Assembly: GCA_040768445.1 (NCBI GenBank)
Contig: JAXGMV010000001.1
Coordinates: 1,736,001-1,800,000 of the forward strand
Direction: 5' to 3'
Source: JAXGMV01 sp040768445
Lineage (GTDB): Bacteria; Chloroflexota; Anaerolineae; Anaerolineales; Anaerolineaceae
DNA: 64,000 nt
Shown here: positions 26,877 to 35,907 of the stretch, piece after piece
How the letters are laid out: every line of letters begins with the position of its first letter
Numbering within the stretch: position 1 is the first letter of the stretch
Translations under genes and position numbers: made by a program
The notes under the pieces: generated by a model
The model's database searches: none
Seen by the model: only the letters and a program-made list of their open reading frames with translations
What the model was told of the DNA's origin: nothing

Positions 26877-27983
26877 ATGGCAGGAAAAATGAAAATCACG
26901 GTTATTGGAGCTGGCCACGGTGGAAAAGCGATGGCGGCGCATTTGGCTTTGATGGGGTTTCCAACCACGCTGTATAACCGTACTTTCGAGAGGATCAGGG
27001 CGATTCATGAGTTAGGCGGCATAGAACTTGAAAGTGCTGACATTAATGTTAGGGGCTTTGGTAAACTCGAAAAAGCCACGGATAATATGCAGGAAGCGCT
27101 CGAAAACGCTCAAATGATCATGGTTGTGGTGCCATCTTCAGCACATGCTGATATCGCCCTTGCCTGCGCTCCATATCTGAAAGATGGCCAGATTGTGGTT
27201 TTGCATCCTGGTCGAACCTGCGGCGCAATTGAGTTTGCCCAGGTACTCAGAAAAAATGGCTGCAAAGCAAAAGCAATTATCTCTGAAACTGAGACCTTCA
27301 TTTACGCTTCCCGATCTGAAGGACCGGCGACAGCCAGAATATTTAGGATTAAAGATGCCATTCCTATTGCGGCATTGCCATCCAGTAAAAATAAACTGGT
27401 ATTGGATACCATTCGAGAAGCCTATCCTGAATATATTGACGGCGGAAATGTGTTACAAACCGGGCTCAACAATATGGGCGCTATTTTCCACCCGGCATTA
27501 ACACTGCTTAATTCCGGCTGGATTGAATCAACTCATGGTGATTACCAGTTTTACATAGACGGTGTCACACCCGGTGTGGCACGTGTTCTTGAGGTGCTTG
27601 ATCGCGAACGTGTTACCGTTGCATCTTCTTTGGGCATTAGAGCAAGAACCGGGTTGGAATGGCTGAAAATGGCTTATGATACAGTTGGGGAAGATCTGCA
27701 TGAGGCGATTCATAACCAGCCGGGCTACTATGGGATCAAAGCACCGCCGACACTCAATCACCGTTACCTCTTTGAGGATGTGCCGATGAGCCTTGTGCCA
27801 ATCGCGTCATTGGGCAGCCGTTTTGGTGTATCCGTTAGAGGTATGGATTCTATTATTCGGATTGGTTGTATCATCCATAAAACGGATTATTGGCGTAGGG
27901 GCAGGACAGTTGAAAAACTTGGCATTGCCGAATACAGCGTCAGTGAATTAACCCACCTCGTCAATGAGGGGGAATGGCTTTAA
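26877..27983 (+). CDS. Opine (octopine/nopaline) dehydrogenase family protein
   Basis: A 368-residue NAD(P)-dependent dehydrogenase. The N-terminal Rossmann motif ITVIGAGHGGKAMAAHLA is that of the octopine/nopaline dehydrogenase group, and the C-terminal half has the family's conserved His region (GAIFHPALTLLNSGWIE) with the catalytic His. Family members reductively join a 2-oxoacid and an amino group, or run this backwards. The start at 26877 with GGAGG upstream replaces the longer frame. Middle gene of the three-gene operon; its partners suggest it makes or breaks an unusual secondary amine acid. Confidence 0.82.
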   Translation: MAGKMKITVIGAGHGGKAMAAHLALMGFPTTLYNRTFERIRAIHELGGIELESADINVRGFGKLEKATDNMQEALENAQMIMVVVPSSAHADIALACAPYLKDGQIVVLHPGRTCGAIEFAQVLRKNGCKAKAIISETETFIYASRSEGPATARIFRIKDAIPIAALPSSKNKLVLDTIREAYPEYIDGGNVLQTGLNNMGAIFHPALTLLNSGWIESTHGDYQFYIDGVTPGVARVLEVLDRERVTVASSLGIRARTGLEWLKMAYDTVGEDLHEAIHNQPGYYGIKAPPTLNHRYLFEDVPMSLVPIASLGSRFGVSVRGMDSIIRIGCIIHKTDYWRRGRTVEKLGIAEYSVSELTHLVNEGEWL

Positions 27984-28012
27984 ACTAAGACATAAAAAAG
28001 GAGAAAAGACTT

Positions 28013-29374
28013 ATGGCAGGTATTGCGGGGATTGCCGCCCCAGGAAAACAGAATACGGTAAAAAATATGCTCAACAGCCTCTCTCACCGCGGACATGATT
28101 CGCAGGTGATTACGACCAATGAGAATTTAACGATTGGCATGACTTTCACAATTGATCAGAAGCGAGCAGGGTTGAGCTTGTTTAATAAGGGCATAGCCAG
28201 TGACAATGCGGGGGGAGAACATTTCGCCAGGGTTACCTGGAATGATGGTGGGTTGAATTTTGAACGTGGGATGCTGGGTGTAAAACCACTTTATGTTGGT
28301 AAAACTGATAACGGGGGAACGGTTTTTGCATCTGAAGTCAAATCATTACTACCGATGACAGAGTCGATCAAGTCTGTAAAACCTGACATTATCAACGACG
28401 GCTACAGCTACAGCAAAAAAAGATATATCAATCCAAGCAATTTATTACAAAACAGTTCGAGCAGCATTGCAGAAAAACTGCATGCATTGATCGATCAGTC
28501 AATTCAGAACCGCATATCAGGCAAAGTCACAGGCTCGTGGCTTTCAGGGGGCCTGGATTCGAGCGCTATCGCCGCTATCGCCAGCAAATACGTTGATAAA
28601 CTGTACACTTTTGCTGCTGGCATGAAAGATGGCCCGGATATAAAATTTGCCCGCATTGCTGCAGAAGCCATTGGGTCAGAGCATGTTGAAATTGTGGTGA
28701 CTTTGGAGGACATTCTGAAAGTACTGCCGGATGTGATCTTTCACCTGGAATCATTTGATGCACTGCTGGTTCGCTCCAGCATTACCAATTACCTGGCCGG
28801 CAAGGTAGCATCGGATTATGTCGATGAAGCATTTTCGGGTGAAGGCGCTGATGAGTTGTTCGCTGGCTATGAACATCTAAAAGGGTATTCCCTTAAACAG
28901 CTGCCGGATGAATTATTTGATCTCACAGCATCCCTGCACAACACAGCACTGCAGCGCGTTGATCGCTGTTCATCAGCGCATGGACTCACTGCATACGTTC
29001 CACTGCTTGACCCTGCAGTGGTTGCTTACAGCATGCAAATACCGGCTGAGATGAAGATCAAAGATGGGATTGAGAAGTGGATTTTCAGAAAATCGATGGA
29101 AAATCTGCTGCCAGAAAGTATCATCTACCGCAAGAAGGCTAAGTTCTGGCAGGGCTCTGGCATGAATGATCTGCTCAGTAATTACGCTGAGAGCCATATT
29201 TCAGACAGCGATTTTAAGAAAGAACGCAACCTCCCTAATGGCTGGCAGTTGAACAGCAAGGAGGAACTGATGTATTATCGAATCTTCAAACAGCATTTTG
29301 GAGAGTTGGATAACCTCGATTGGATGGGACGTACAAAAGTTAAACCGCAGGACCGATTACCGCTGTCGTCTTAA
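28013..29374 (+). CDS. Asparagine synthetase-like protein without the Cys2 nucleophile
   Basis: A 453-residue AsnB homologue, shorter than the usual 500-600. The synthetase half is intact: the PP-loop SGGLDSS at 178-184, which binds ATP and activates a carboxylate as acyl-adenylate, and GEGADELFAG at 276-285. The N-terminal glutaminase half is shrunken and begins MAGIAGI where active enzymes begin MCGIAGI, so the glutamine-hydrolysing Cys is Ala. It still has HRGHDS. It should therefore use free ammonia or an amine, or form an intramolecular amide as beta-lactam synthetase does. Third gene of the operon, 29 bp after the dehydrogenase, ended by a strong terminator. Confidence 0.82.
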   Translation: MAGIAGIAAPGKQNTVKNMLNSLSHRGHDSQVITTNENLTIGMTFTIDQKRAGLSLFNKGIASDNAGGEHFARVTWNDGGLNFERGMLGVKPLYVGKTDNGGTVFASEVKSLLPMTESIKSVKPDIINDGYSYSKKRYINPSNLLQNSSSSIAEKLHALIDQSIQNRISGKVTGSWLSGGLDSSAIAAIASKYVDKLYTFAAGMKDGPDIKFARIAAEAIGSEHVEIVVTLEDILKVLPDVIFHLESFDALLVRSSITNYLAGKVASDYVDEAFSGEGADELFAGYEHLKGYSLKQLPDELFDLTASLHNTALQRVDRCSSAHGLTAYVPLLDPAVVAYSMQIPAEMKIKDGIEKWIFRKSMENLLPESIIYRKKAKFWQGSGMNDLLSNYAESHISDSDFKKERNLPNGWQLNSKEELMYYRIFKQHFGELDNLDWMGRTKVKPQDRLPLSS

Positions 29375-29403
29375 GTGGCTAATTAGTTGTTTACTGGTTC
29401 ATA

Positions 29404-29435
29404 CAGGCTGTGTGGGAATAACACACAGCCTGTTT
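29404..29435 (+). terminator. Intrinsic terminator of the B12/opine/AsnB-like operon
   Basis: An 11-bp perfect stem CAGGCTGTGTG / CACACAGCCTG with a 7-base loop, followed by TTTACTT, 29 bases after the last gene. Confidence 0.85.
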
Positions 29436-29557
29436 ACTTGTGCTTGTGAAATTGGTACTTGACTATCACAATCCAAATCAGTAAAGTGAAATTACCTCAA
29501 ACATTACTGTAAACATAATGGGTATGACAAATAGCAGCTATCCCGAGAGGAGGGACT

Positions 29558-30631
29558 GTGAAAACTTGCTCATTTTGGAATACCTCGGCTCGTGTAATAT
29601 CCATACTGTTGGCTCCCCTTTTCTTCTCATCCTGCTCCCCAACCCAATATACCCCTCAAGCCTGGATCGATTTTCCCAAGGATGGAACGATCTTTGATGC
29701 GCTGACTTCAGTGTCTGTTATTGCTCATGCCGCGTTGACGGATGGCATTGGCTATGTCGCACTCACTGCTAATGGACAACCTGTAGGTCAGCAAGCACCC
29801 AAGGAAGAAGGGGCACTGTTTTCAGACTTCAACCTGGAATGGAACCCAACAACGGAGGGTGATTACACACTGGTTTTGAAGGTGTATGACAGCCGCGGCG
29901 CAGAAAAGGCATCTGCAGTCAGCCGGGTTAAAATTGGCGGCCACATTACCGATACACCGGAGATCACCCTTACACCGACAGCCACCCAGACAGCTACGGC
30001 AACGCAAACGCCTGTCATCACGCACACCCCCACAGCAACCGATACAGCAACACCCACCATCACACCGACCATCACCATCACCCAGCCACCGCCAATTACT
30101 TTGATGTTTGTGACCAACAAGTTCACTGTCAATGCCGGCGAATGTGCCACCTTGAACTGGCAGGTGCAAAATGCCAGCACGGTGTACCTGGATAATGTGA
30201 CTGTTCAGCCGGTAGGTTCTTACTCTGCCTGCCCAACAACAACCCAAACCTATCAGCTGCGTGCTGAACGCGGCGCTGATTATAAGTTCGAGACGATCAT
30301 CATTACAGTCAACGCCGTAGATACAACGCCGCCGCCAGTGCCACAGTTGATGGTGCCATCCAACGGACTGCAGATTGCCTGCAAAGCGCAACAGACACTT
30401 GCCTGGCTGCCAGTTTCTGACCCAAGCGGTCTGCGCGGTTATGATGTCGAACTGCAAAGGAATACCGGCACATGGCAGGCATTTAGAAATTGGACCAACC
30501 TTAATGATAAGCAGGTTACCAGCGACATCGAGTGCGGCTTAGAATTCCGCTGGCGTGTGCGAGCAGTTGACAACTTGAACAATACCAGTGCCTGGTCTGG
30601 CTGGTTTACCTTTGCAGCTCAATTGAATTGA
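29558..30631 (+). CDS. Secreted lipoprotein with Ig-like and Thr/Pro-linker regions
   Basis: A 357-residue lipoprotein: a signal peptide with lipobox FFSSC near residue 26, an Ig-like or Big-type domain (SVIAHAALTDGIGYVAL), a 45-residue linker of repeating T-P-T-A-T type at about 132-178, a second Ig-like region, and a C-terminal fibronectin-III-like domain (LRGYDVELQRN ... FRWRVRAVDNLNNTSAWSG). The GTG at 29558 is preceded by GAGGAGGG. Its stop overlaps the leader of the next gene, so they form an operon. Probably a cell-surface binding or structural protein; the partner is unknown. Confidence 0.8.
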   Translation: MKTCSFWNTSARVISILLAPLFFSSCSPTQYTPQAWIDFPKDGTIFDALTSVSVIAHAALTDGIGYVALTANGQPVGQQAPKEEGALFSDFNLEWNPTTEGDYTLVLKVYDSRGAEKASAVSRVKIGGHITDTPEITLTPTATQTATATQTPVITHTPTATDTATPTITPTITITQPPPITLMFVTNKFTVNAGECATLNWQVQNASTVYLDNVTVQPVGSYSACPTTTQTYQLRAERGADYKFETIIITVNAVDTTPPPVPQLMVPSNGLQIACKAQQTLAWLPVSDPSGLRGYDVELQRNTGTWQAFRNWTNLNDKQVTSDIECGLEFRWRVRAVDNLNNTSAWSGWFTFAAQLN

Positions 30632-30639
30632 GGTGTGCG

Positions 30640-33600
30640 ATGAAAAAATTTTCCTGGCGCTGGATCATCGCGATCATCCTGGTTGTGTCAATCTGCTGCC
30701 TGGCAGCGTTGGCAGCCTATGCGATTTACCTTTTCATAAAACCTGATGGTCAAACATCCGGGCCAGTCATCTTTTTTGATATGCCAGCTTCTGGTGAGCA
30801 TTTTCCTGCCGGGCAGATGGTGCAGGTGCATGTGATTGCCCGCGACCCTGAGAAGGTTGCTCGCATGGAGCTGTGGATTGATGGGGCATTGATTGACAAC
30901 GAGAAGAGCCCATTGAAGGATGGTGTGTCGCCGCTGGTGCTTGCGGCAGGCTGGACGCCATCGGAGAGTGGACAGCAAACCCTGACAGCCCGGGCGTATG
31001 ACAGCCAGGGGGAAGAATCAACAGGCGAAACAACCGTCACGGTCGAAGATCCCGCCACCAGCCTGGCGCCCGACCGCGATGCAGATCGGTTTCCTGATGA
31101 TGTTGACGCCTGCCCGGATGAACCTGGCATTGAACCTGTTGGCTGCCCGCTGGACATAGCGGATGCTGATAATGACGGCACCGAAGACAGCCTTGATGAA
31201 TGCCCGGATACACCGGGTTCTATGCTGACAGAGGGCTGCCCGGATGGCGACGGGGACGGCGTAGCGGATGAATACGACAGCTGCCTGGATGCTGCCGGTG
31301 CTGGCGATTCGCCCGCCGGACCCGGGTGTCCATCTGCTGCTTCCGATGACCGCGACGGCGATGGGGTAATTGACGGGGAAGATGCCTGCCCTGATGTGCC
31401 GGGTGCGGTAGATGTTGACGGCTGTCCTGGTGAGAGCTTTGCCCTGCCCGGTGATAGCGGTGATGCAGCTGCCGCTGACCTGATTGATTCGGACGGCGAC
31501 GGCATGGCTGATAATGAAGATATTTGCCCGGGCGAAGCAGGATCGGCTGAGGACGGGGGATGTCCTGCTGATGCAGCCGATAGCGACGGTGACGGCTTTC
31601 CGGACAACGTCGATTTATGCCCGGATATCGCCGGTGAAGCGCCTGATGGCTGTGCGGTGCCCGGAGCCGTGGCTGAGGAAGATGGCATCAGGGGTTTTGG
31701 CTTTCCATTTCCTGGAACGACTGCGTTGGAGTTTCAAGCCCTGACCTTCACGGTCAATGAGGATTATGATGAGGTGAACTGTTATGCTTCATTATCCACG
31801 GACCCGCCTGATTTGTATGGTCCGTTTCACTTCGAAGGTGAACGTACCTGGAATATCACGGATTATATGGGCAGTATCTCTGTTGCTGCAGCTGATGGCG
31901 AGCCGCTGCCAGTGTTTGTCTCCTGTTTTGGTTACAGCGGACCTGCGGGCGCGCCGGAGTTTCATTATATTGGCCAGTATACTGCTCGCCACAATGAGGG
32001 AGACTGGGACGGCCATGTGATCACGGCAGTGGTCAATGAACTTGACAGCCCCGCAGGCTCAGCCATACCAGACACTGAAGGGTTTACAGCCACCTACCGG
32101 ATTTGTGAAGGCAGTTGTGAGGATACACCCCTGCCGGCACCAGTTTTGACCTTTGCGCAGGTATTCGGTGTTCCCATGCTGGCCTGGAATTTCAACGGTG
32201 ATGAGGCTGTGCTTGAGAACTTCAAGCTGTATGTCAACGGCACTTATGCTGCACTGATTGATGGTGATGACCGGTTCCTTCCAGTCTCCCGTTACCAGCC
32301 TGCCTGCGGCGGGCAAACCGTGTTCCAGCTGACTGCAGCAGGGGGCGGCGAAGAATCGCCACTGAGCAACCAGGCGCTGTGGCGGGCAGATGAGTGCGAC
32401 TCGCGCCGGGTGCGGGTAACTTTTAATCGCCTGGTCACACATGGGGGCAGTTCGGATGATACCTATGGTCCAATCTTTGGCAACTTCAGGGCGGCTGGCA
32501 GCACCGAGGCCAGGCTTGTATTCGATGGCGATGATTATCCGCACGGCTATGGTATCCCAACCAGTGGAACAACCACCGTGATGTCGCTGTTTAACACCAT
32601 CAATGCTTCCAGCATCCATTCCATGTGCGCAGGCAGCAGGTGCCTGGATGTCTCTGCTCCGGAAGTCAATTACGTCGAGGTGGAAGTTGAACCAGAAGGC
32701 AGTCTCTCAGTCGGTGTTTCGCTGTATGACGAAAACCCGATGCGCATCGTCACGCTGATTGATATGGATATTTCGATCCCATTTGAAGATATTGCGCCTG
32801 GTCGCTTCAACATGCGCATGGGCCAGGTTGAGCTGGTGTATTTTATCGACTTCGTGCCAGAGGAAGAGGATACGGAAGCAGGCGCTGCTGAGCGATTACC
32901 CGACCTGCGCATCACGGAACTTGAGGCGGCTGAAGGAGACCAAACAAGAGCATGGGTGGTCAACATGGGCGGAACAATGGCAGACCAGCCCGTGCGCATT
33001 GAGTACTACGACCGGGAGGATGAAACCCTGCTCTATGGTATGACCTATGAAGCCCTCACGCTGGCGAACGGTGAGGGGCGCTGGCTGCAGTCTGACAGAC
33101 CTGTGCCCATGCACGGGGTGATTGCCATCATTGACCCGGACGAACAGGTTGAGGAGAGCAATGAGAGCAACAACAGGTACACTGCGCCGGTACTGCTGCA
33201 GGTGAGCCTGGAGAAAATTTTCATTAACACCTTCTGTGAATTTTTCCTGATGCGCTATTCGGAATTTTTCTATTCCTACTCAGTCGGTTATGGGCCTGAT
33301 GAGGGCCATATCACCTGGAATACATACCACCTGCGCTACCCGCTTGCAGGTTACGTCCGGTACGACCGCTTTGATAATGATGAAGGTCTTTACGTCTATC
33401 CGTCTGCTGAGGAAATAGACTACAACGTGCATGTGGCAGTGCCGGCAGGGAACAATTTGTATATTGCGATGGCCGGCACAGAATACGACGGGGGTGCGCT
33501 GGATGACAGCATGGGCAGCATCTTTGTGACCATTCCTGAAGCGGACTATCTCACTGCTGACCAGGCGGTGAGCCGGCATCACTCACAGGGCGCCAGCAAT

Positions 33601-33681
33601 GACACCTGCCACGATGCCGAGCCACTGCAGGGCGGCTGGCTGGGTTTTGATGCCTGGTTCATGGTGCATCGGTTGGAGTGA
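30640..33681 (+). CDS. Membrane-anchored surface protein with TSP3 repeats and CARDB domain
   Basis: A 1013-residue protein with one N-terminal membrane helix (IIAIILVVSICCLAALAAYA) and an external body. Residues about 45-135 form an Ig-like domain. Six thrombospondin type 3 calcium-binding repeats of the form DxDxDGxxDxxDxCPD follow at about 145-350. A large unassigned middle part comes next, then a CARDB-type domain near 745-850 (ending VEESNESNNRY), and a C-terminal domain. ATG 30640 follows GAGGTG; the TTG at 30628 would overlap the previous gene. The acidic repeats give a locally high GC content. Likely calcium-stiffened surface stalk; ligand unknown. Confidence 0.82.
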   Translation: MKKFSWRWIIAIILVVSICCLAALAAYAIYLFIKPDGQTSGPVIFFDMPASGEHFPAGQMVQVHVIARDPEKVARMELWIDGALIDNEKSPLKDGVSPLVLAAGWTPSESGQQTLTARAYDSQGEESTGETTVTVEDPATSLAPDRDADRFPDDVDACPDEPGIEPVGCPLDIADADNDGTEDSLDECPDTPGSMLTEGCPDGDGDGVADEYDSCLDAAGAGDSPAGPGCPSAASDDRDGDGVIDGEDACPDVPGAVDVDGCPGESFALPGDSGDAAAADLIDSDGDGMADNEDICPGEAGSAEDGGCPADAADSDGDGFPDNVDLCPDIAGEAPDGCAVPGAVAEEDGIRGFGFPFPGTTALEFQALTFTVNEDYDEVNCYASLSTDPPDLYGPFHFEGERTWNITDYMGSISVAAADGEPLPVFVSCFGYSGPAGAPEFHYIGQYTARHNEGDWDGHVITAVVNELDSPAGSAIPDTEGFTATYRICEGSCEDTPLPAPVLTFAQVFGVPMLAWNFNGDEAVLENFKLYVNGTYAALIDGDDRFLPVSRYQPACGGQTVFQLTAAGGGEESPLSNQALWRADECDSRRVRVTFNRLVTHGGSSDDTYGPIFGNFRAAGSTEARLVFDGDDYPHGYGIPTSGTTTVMSLFNTINASSIHSMCAGSRCLDVSAPEVNYVEVEVEPEGSLSVGVSLYDENPMRIVTLIDMDISIPFEDIAPGRFNMRMGQVELVYFIDFVPEEEDTEAGAAERLPDLRITELEAAEGDQTRAWVVNMGGTMADQPVRIEYYDREDETLLYGMTYEALTLANGEGRWLQSDRPVPMHGVIAIIDPDEQVEESNESNNRYTAPVLLQVSLEKIFINTFCEFFLMRYSEFFYSYSVGYGPDEGHITWNTYHLRYPLAGYVRYDRFDNDEGLYVYPSAEEIDYNVHVAVPAGNNLYIAMAGTEYDGGALDDSMGSIFVTIPEADYLTADQAVSRHHSQGASNDTCHDAEPLQGGWLGFDAWFMVHRLE

Positions 33682-33739
33682 GTTATTTCGAGGTCTGATC
33701 GAGGGATGATACTCCCCGCCCCGGGGACCGGTCTTAGTG

Positions 33740-34399
33740 CTAGAAAGGCAGGAATTTTAAACCCTCAATAATGGTCAGGCTGCCGCCGGCGATCAAAAAA
33801 CCGAAATAGATCAGGGTTGCCACGTTTGCCAGATGCCCGGATAAGATGGCAACCCCATCTTTTTCGATCTCGCCAATTGCAAAACAGATTATTGCAAAAG
33901 CTGGCAAGGTATTACTGAAAGGAACAAACCCAAACGGTGCCATTAATAAACCGGTTGCCAGTATGAAAGCCACCTTGTGGAGCGGGCTCAGGCCGGCATG
34001 CGTTGTCACCCATGGCAGGCGATGAGGGCGGCTGAATTTCTCCAGCCGGTGGAACCAGACTATTGCCTTAGACATACCGTTCGTTAGTTTTTCAGCGCTA
34101 ATCGTGTGATTGGCAATCTTTTTGGGCAGCCATAGGTGACGGTTGAGCAGGCGTGCCAAGCCAATAAACAGGATAGCCAATCCAAAAGCCGTACTGACGC
34201 CCGGGATGGATACCGGCACCAAAAAGACCAGCGCCAAAAAGACTGAAAGCAGTAACAGGCCATCCTCCTCGAAAATAATCAAAATCTCCGAAATAGATAT
34301 TTCTCCTGTCGGGATGTCATTAATAATGGTTTCAAGTTTTTCACCGAGCGATTCTCGGGTGAATTCTTCATGTTGTTGTAAATGATTGGGTATTTGCAT
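33740..34399 (-). CDS. ExoD family membrane protein
   Basis: A 219-residue inner-membrane protein of the ExoD family, named from an exopolysaccharide-defect mutant of rhizobia; the reaction is not known. A soluble N-terminal part with SEILIIFEEDGLLLLSVFLALVFLVPVSIPG leads into four or five hydrophobic segments, and the family's PHKVAFILATG-like stretch is present. The start is uncertain between ATG 34399 and a TTG four codons earlier; neither has a strong ribosome site. It is convergent with the TSP3 protein. Confidence 0.8.
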   Translation of the reverse strand: MQIPNHLQQHEEFTRESLGEKLETIINDIPTGEISISEILIIFEEDGLLLLSVFLALVFLVPVSIPGVSTAFGLAILFIGLARLLNRHLWLPKKIANHTISAEKLTNGMSKAIVWFHRLEKFSRPHRLPWVTTHAGLSPLHKVAFILATGLLMAPFGFVPFSNTLPAFAIICFAIGEIEKDGVAILSGHLANVATLIYFGFLIAGGSLTIIEGLKFLPF

Positions 34400-34411
34400 T
34401 TCGTTTCTCAA

Positions 34412-34839
34412 AACCAGTAAACCTCACTCCTTGCATGCAGGGCAGAAAATCGCATTCACTCAAGGCATGGTTAGTCGTATGATACCTGCATTTCAGCCAT
34501 GACTCCACCCCAAAGAGGTTTATTTTTACCATAATTTTCACAGGGAAGAGCATCTAAATCCAGCAGATCCCTAATTTCTCATCGGTCAAGTTGGGTTAAA
34601 AACAGCATACGCCTGCGGTACATGCTATTGGTGGGGGATACTATCTTTTAATAGTGCTGCAGACTAATCACGAGAAACAGAAAAAATATTTGAGAACGAC
34701 CGGTCTAAAATAAATGACCAGGTGGTTGTTCAGCGCTGTTTAATAACTGTCATTGTTGGCAGTATCTCATTGGAATAATCTCATCCTAATTGAGATAATT
34801 CTGATCACAACGACTGTTTTTCAATGGACAAGATCAGAT
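34412..34839. other. Gene-free stretch
   Basis: No open frame with a ribosome site, no RNA gene and no repeat was found on either strand. It should contain the promoter of the ExoD gene, but I cannot place it. Confidence 0.5.
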
Positions 34840-34844
34840 GAAAA

Positions 34845-34878
34845 AAGATTGCAGCAAAATAATGTTTGCTGCAATCTT
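34845..34878 (-). terminator. Intrinsic terminator of the small secreted protein gene
   Basis: A 14-bp perfect stem AAGATTGCAGCAAA / TTTGCTGCAATCTT with a 6-base loop. On the minus strand the stem runs directly into a T run (TTTTTTCATC). It is about 30 bases after the stop of the gene at 34909-35379. Confidence 0.85.
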
Positions 34879-34908
34879 ATGTAAGATCTCAAGTTTGGTC
34901 AATCAAAC

Positions 34909-35379
34909 TCAATGAACCTTGCCATCATAAACATCATCGATGTAACCTGGATCATCCGGAGTTCCAATTAGAAATCCTGTTCCCTTAAGTTTTGTATAAT
35001 CGCCTGTACCCCCGGTAATTTTCCAATGAGCTGATGTCATTCCGGTTGTGGTGTCTAATTTCACCTTCATGTTTATATCGAAGGTGTCACCCTCATCACA
35101 CACAAAATGCTTATCAACATTCAGAATCTGAATGCCGCTGTGGTCCGGGCTCCCGTGAGCTATGGTGGAAATTGTAGACACCATGCCATATGCACAGATG
35201 AGACCACTATCCACAGCCGGTCCGGATGCGAAGAATTCTGCTTGTAAAGGAGGGATTGACTCTGTAACCTCAATGTGAAGACCCAGCGGAGCAGCTGCAA
35301 AGACACCGGAAACGTTGAATGCAACAATGAAAACAACTATCAGTGCCACAATTATTATTGTATGAATTTTTTTTAACAT
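34909..35379 (-). CDS. Small secreted protein, allene-oxide-cyclase-barrel-like
   Basis: A 156-residue exported protein. Residues 1-27 are a signal peptide ending VSGVFAAAP. The C-terminal ITGGTGDYTKLKGTGFLIG resembles the G-T-G-x-Y-x-x-L-x-G-x-G segment of allene-oxide-cyclase/dirigent-type barrels found in many small bacterial secreted proteins. The ATG at 35379 has AAAGGAG eight bases upstream, so the longer frame is discarded. Two cysteines may form one disulfide. Stands alone with its own terminator. Function unknown. Confidence 0.72.
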   Translation of the reverse strand: MLKKIHTIIIVALIVVFIVAFNVSGVFAAAPLGLHIEVTESIPPLQAEFFASGPAVDSGLICAYGMVSTISTIAHGSPDHSGIQILNVDKHFVCDEGDTFDINMKVKLDTTTGMTSAHWKITGGTGDYTKLKGTGFLIGTPDDPGYIDDVYDGKVH

Positions 35380-35907
35380 TATCGGACTCCTTTCTCTGTT
35401 AATATTCAGTGTACACTTTATTTTTAGTAGATTCAATATGCAAAATTTGGGTCTGGGTCAAATCGAACAATTATTATGACACGTTACAGAAAAACGCATG
35501 CAGTTTTTTGTAAGCCGATATTGTTAATGACCTAACTGTGAAAATTATTACCTGGACAAACATACGAATCGCAATGAAACTGATCTCTAATAGTCCCCGA
35601 AAATTCTTTGTGCAACTATTTGACCTGATGCTCAGAAGTAGAGCGAGCTATATTTATTTGCTACATGCTTATACTGACGATGTAGATCCTCGATGGGGCC
35701 ACTGACCTTTGGGATATGAGTATCAGTTTTATTTCGCACACCTTAGATCGCCAGGTTACCCATTTTTAACTAACCTTACGATATTTGGTTCAAAAAACCA
35801 GGTGAGATATGATGGATTGACAGGTTTAATTTAGGATGAAATTAAGTCCATATAACCAGTTATTCAATACGTAAAAATTTTTAATGTGCAATCAAAATTT
35901 TTTTATC
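35380..35907. other. Gene-free stretch, AT-rich
   Basis: About 530 bases without a supported gene. I saw no tRNA, no repeat and no strong hairpin. It separates the small secreted protein from the end of the channel-protein gene and probably carries the former's promoter. Confidence 0.5.

Noticed and set aside
29822..30457. 211-aa minus-strand frame with Gly/Cys repeats
   Set aside because: It is the shadow of the Thr/Pro linker of the lipoprotein gene.
30750..31688. 312-aa Ser/Pro-rich minus-strand frame
   Set aside because: It mirrors the Asp/Gly-rich TSP3 repeats on the other strand, so the open frame is a composition effect.
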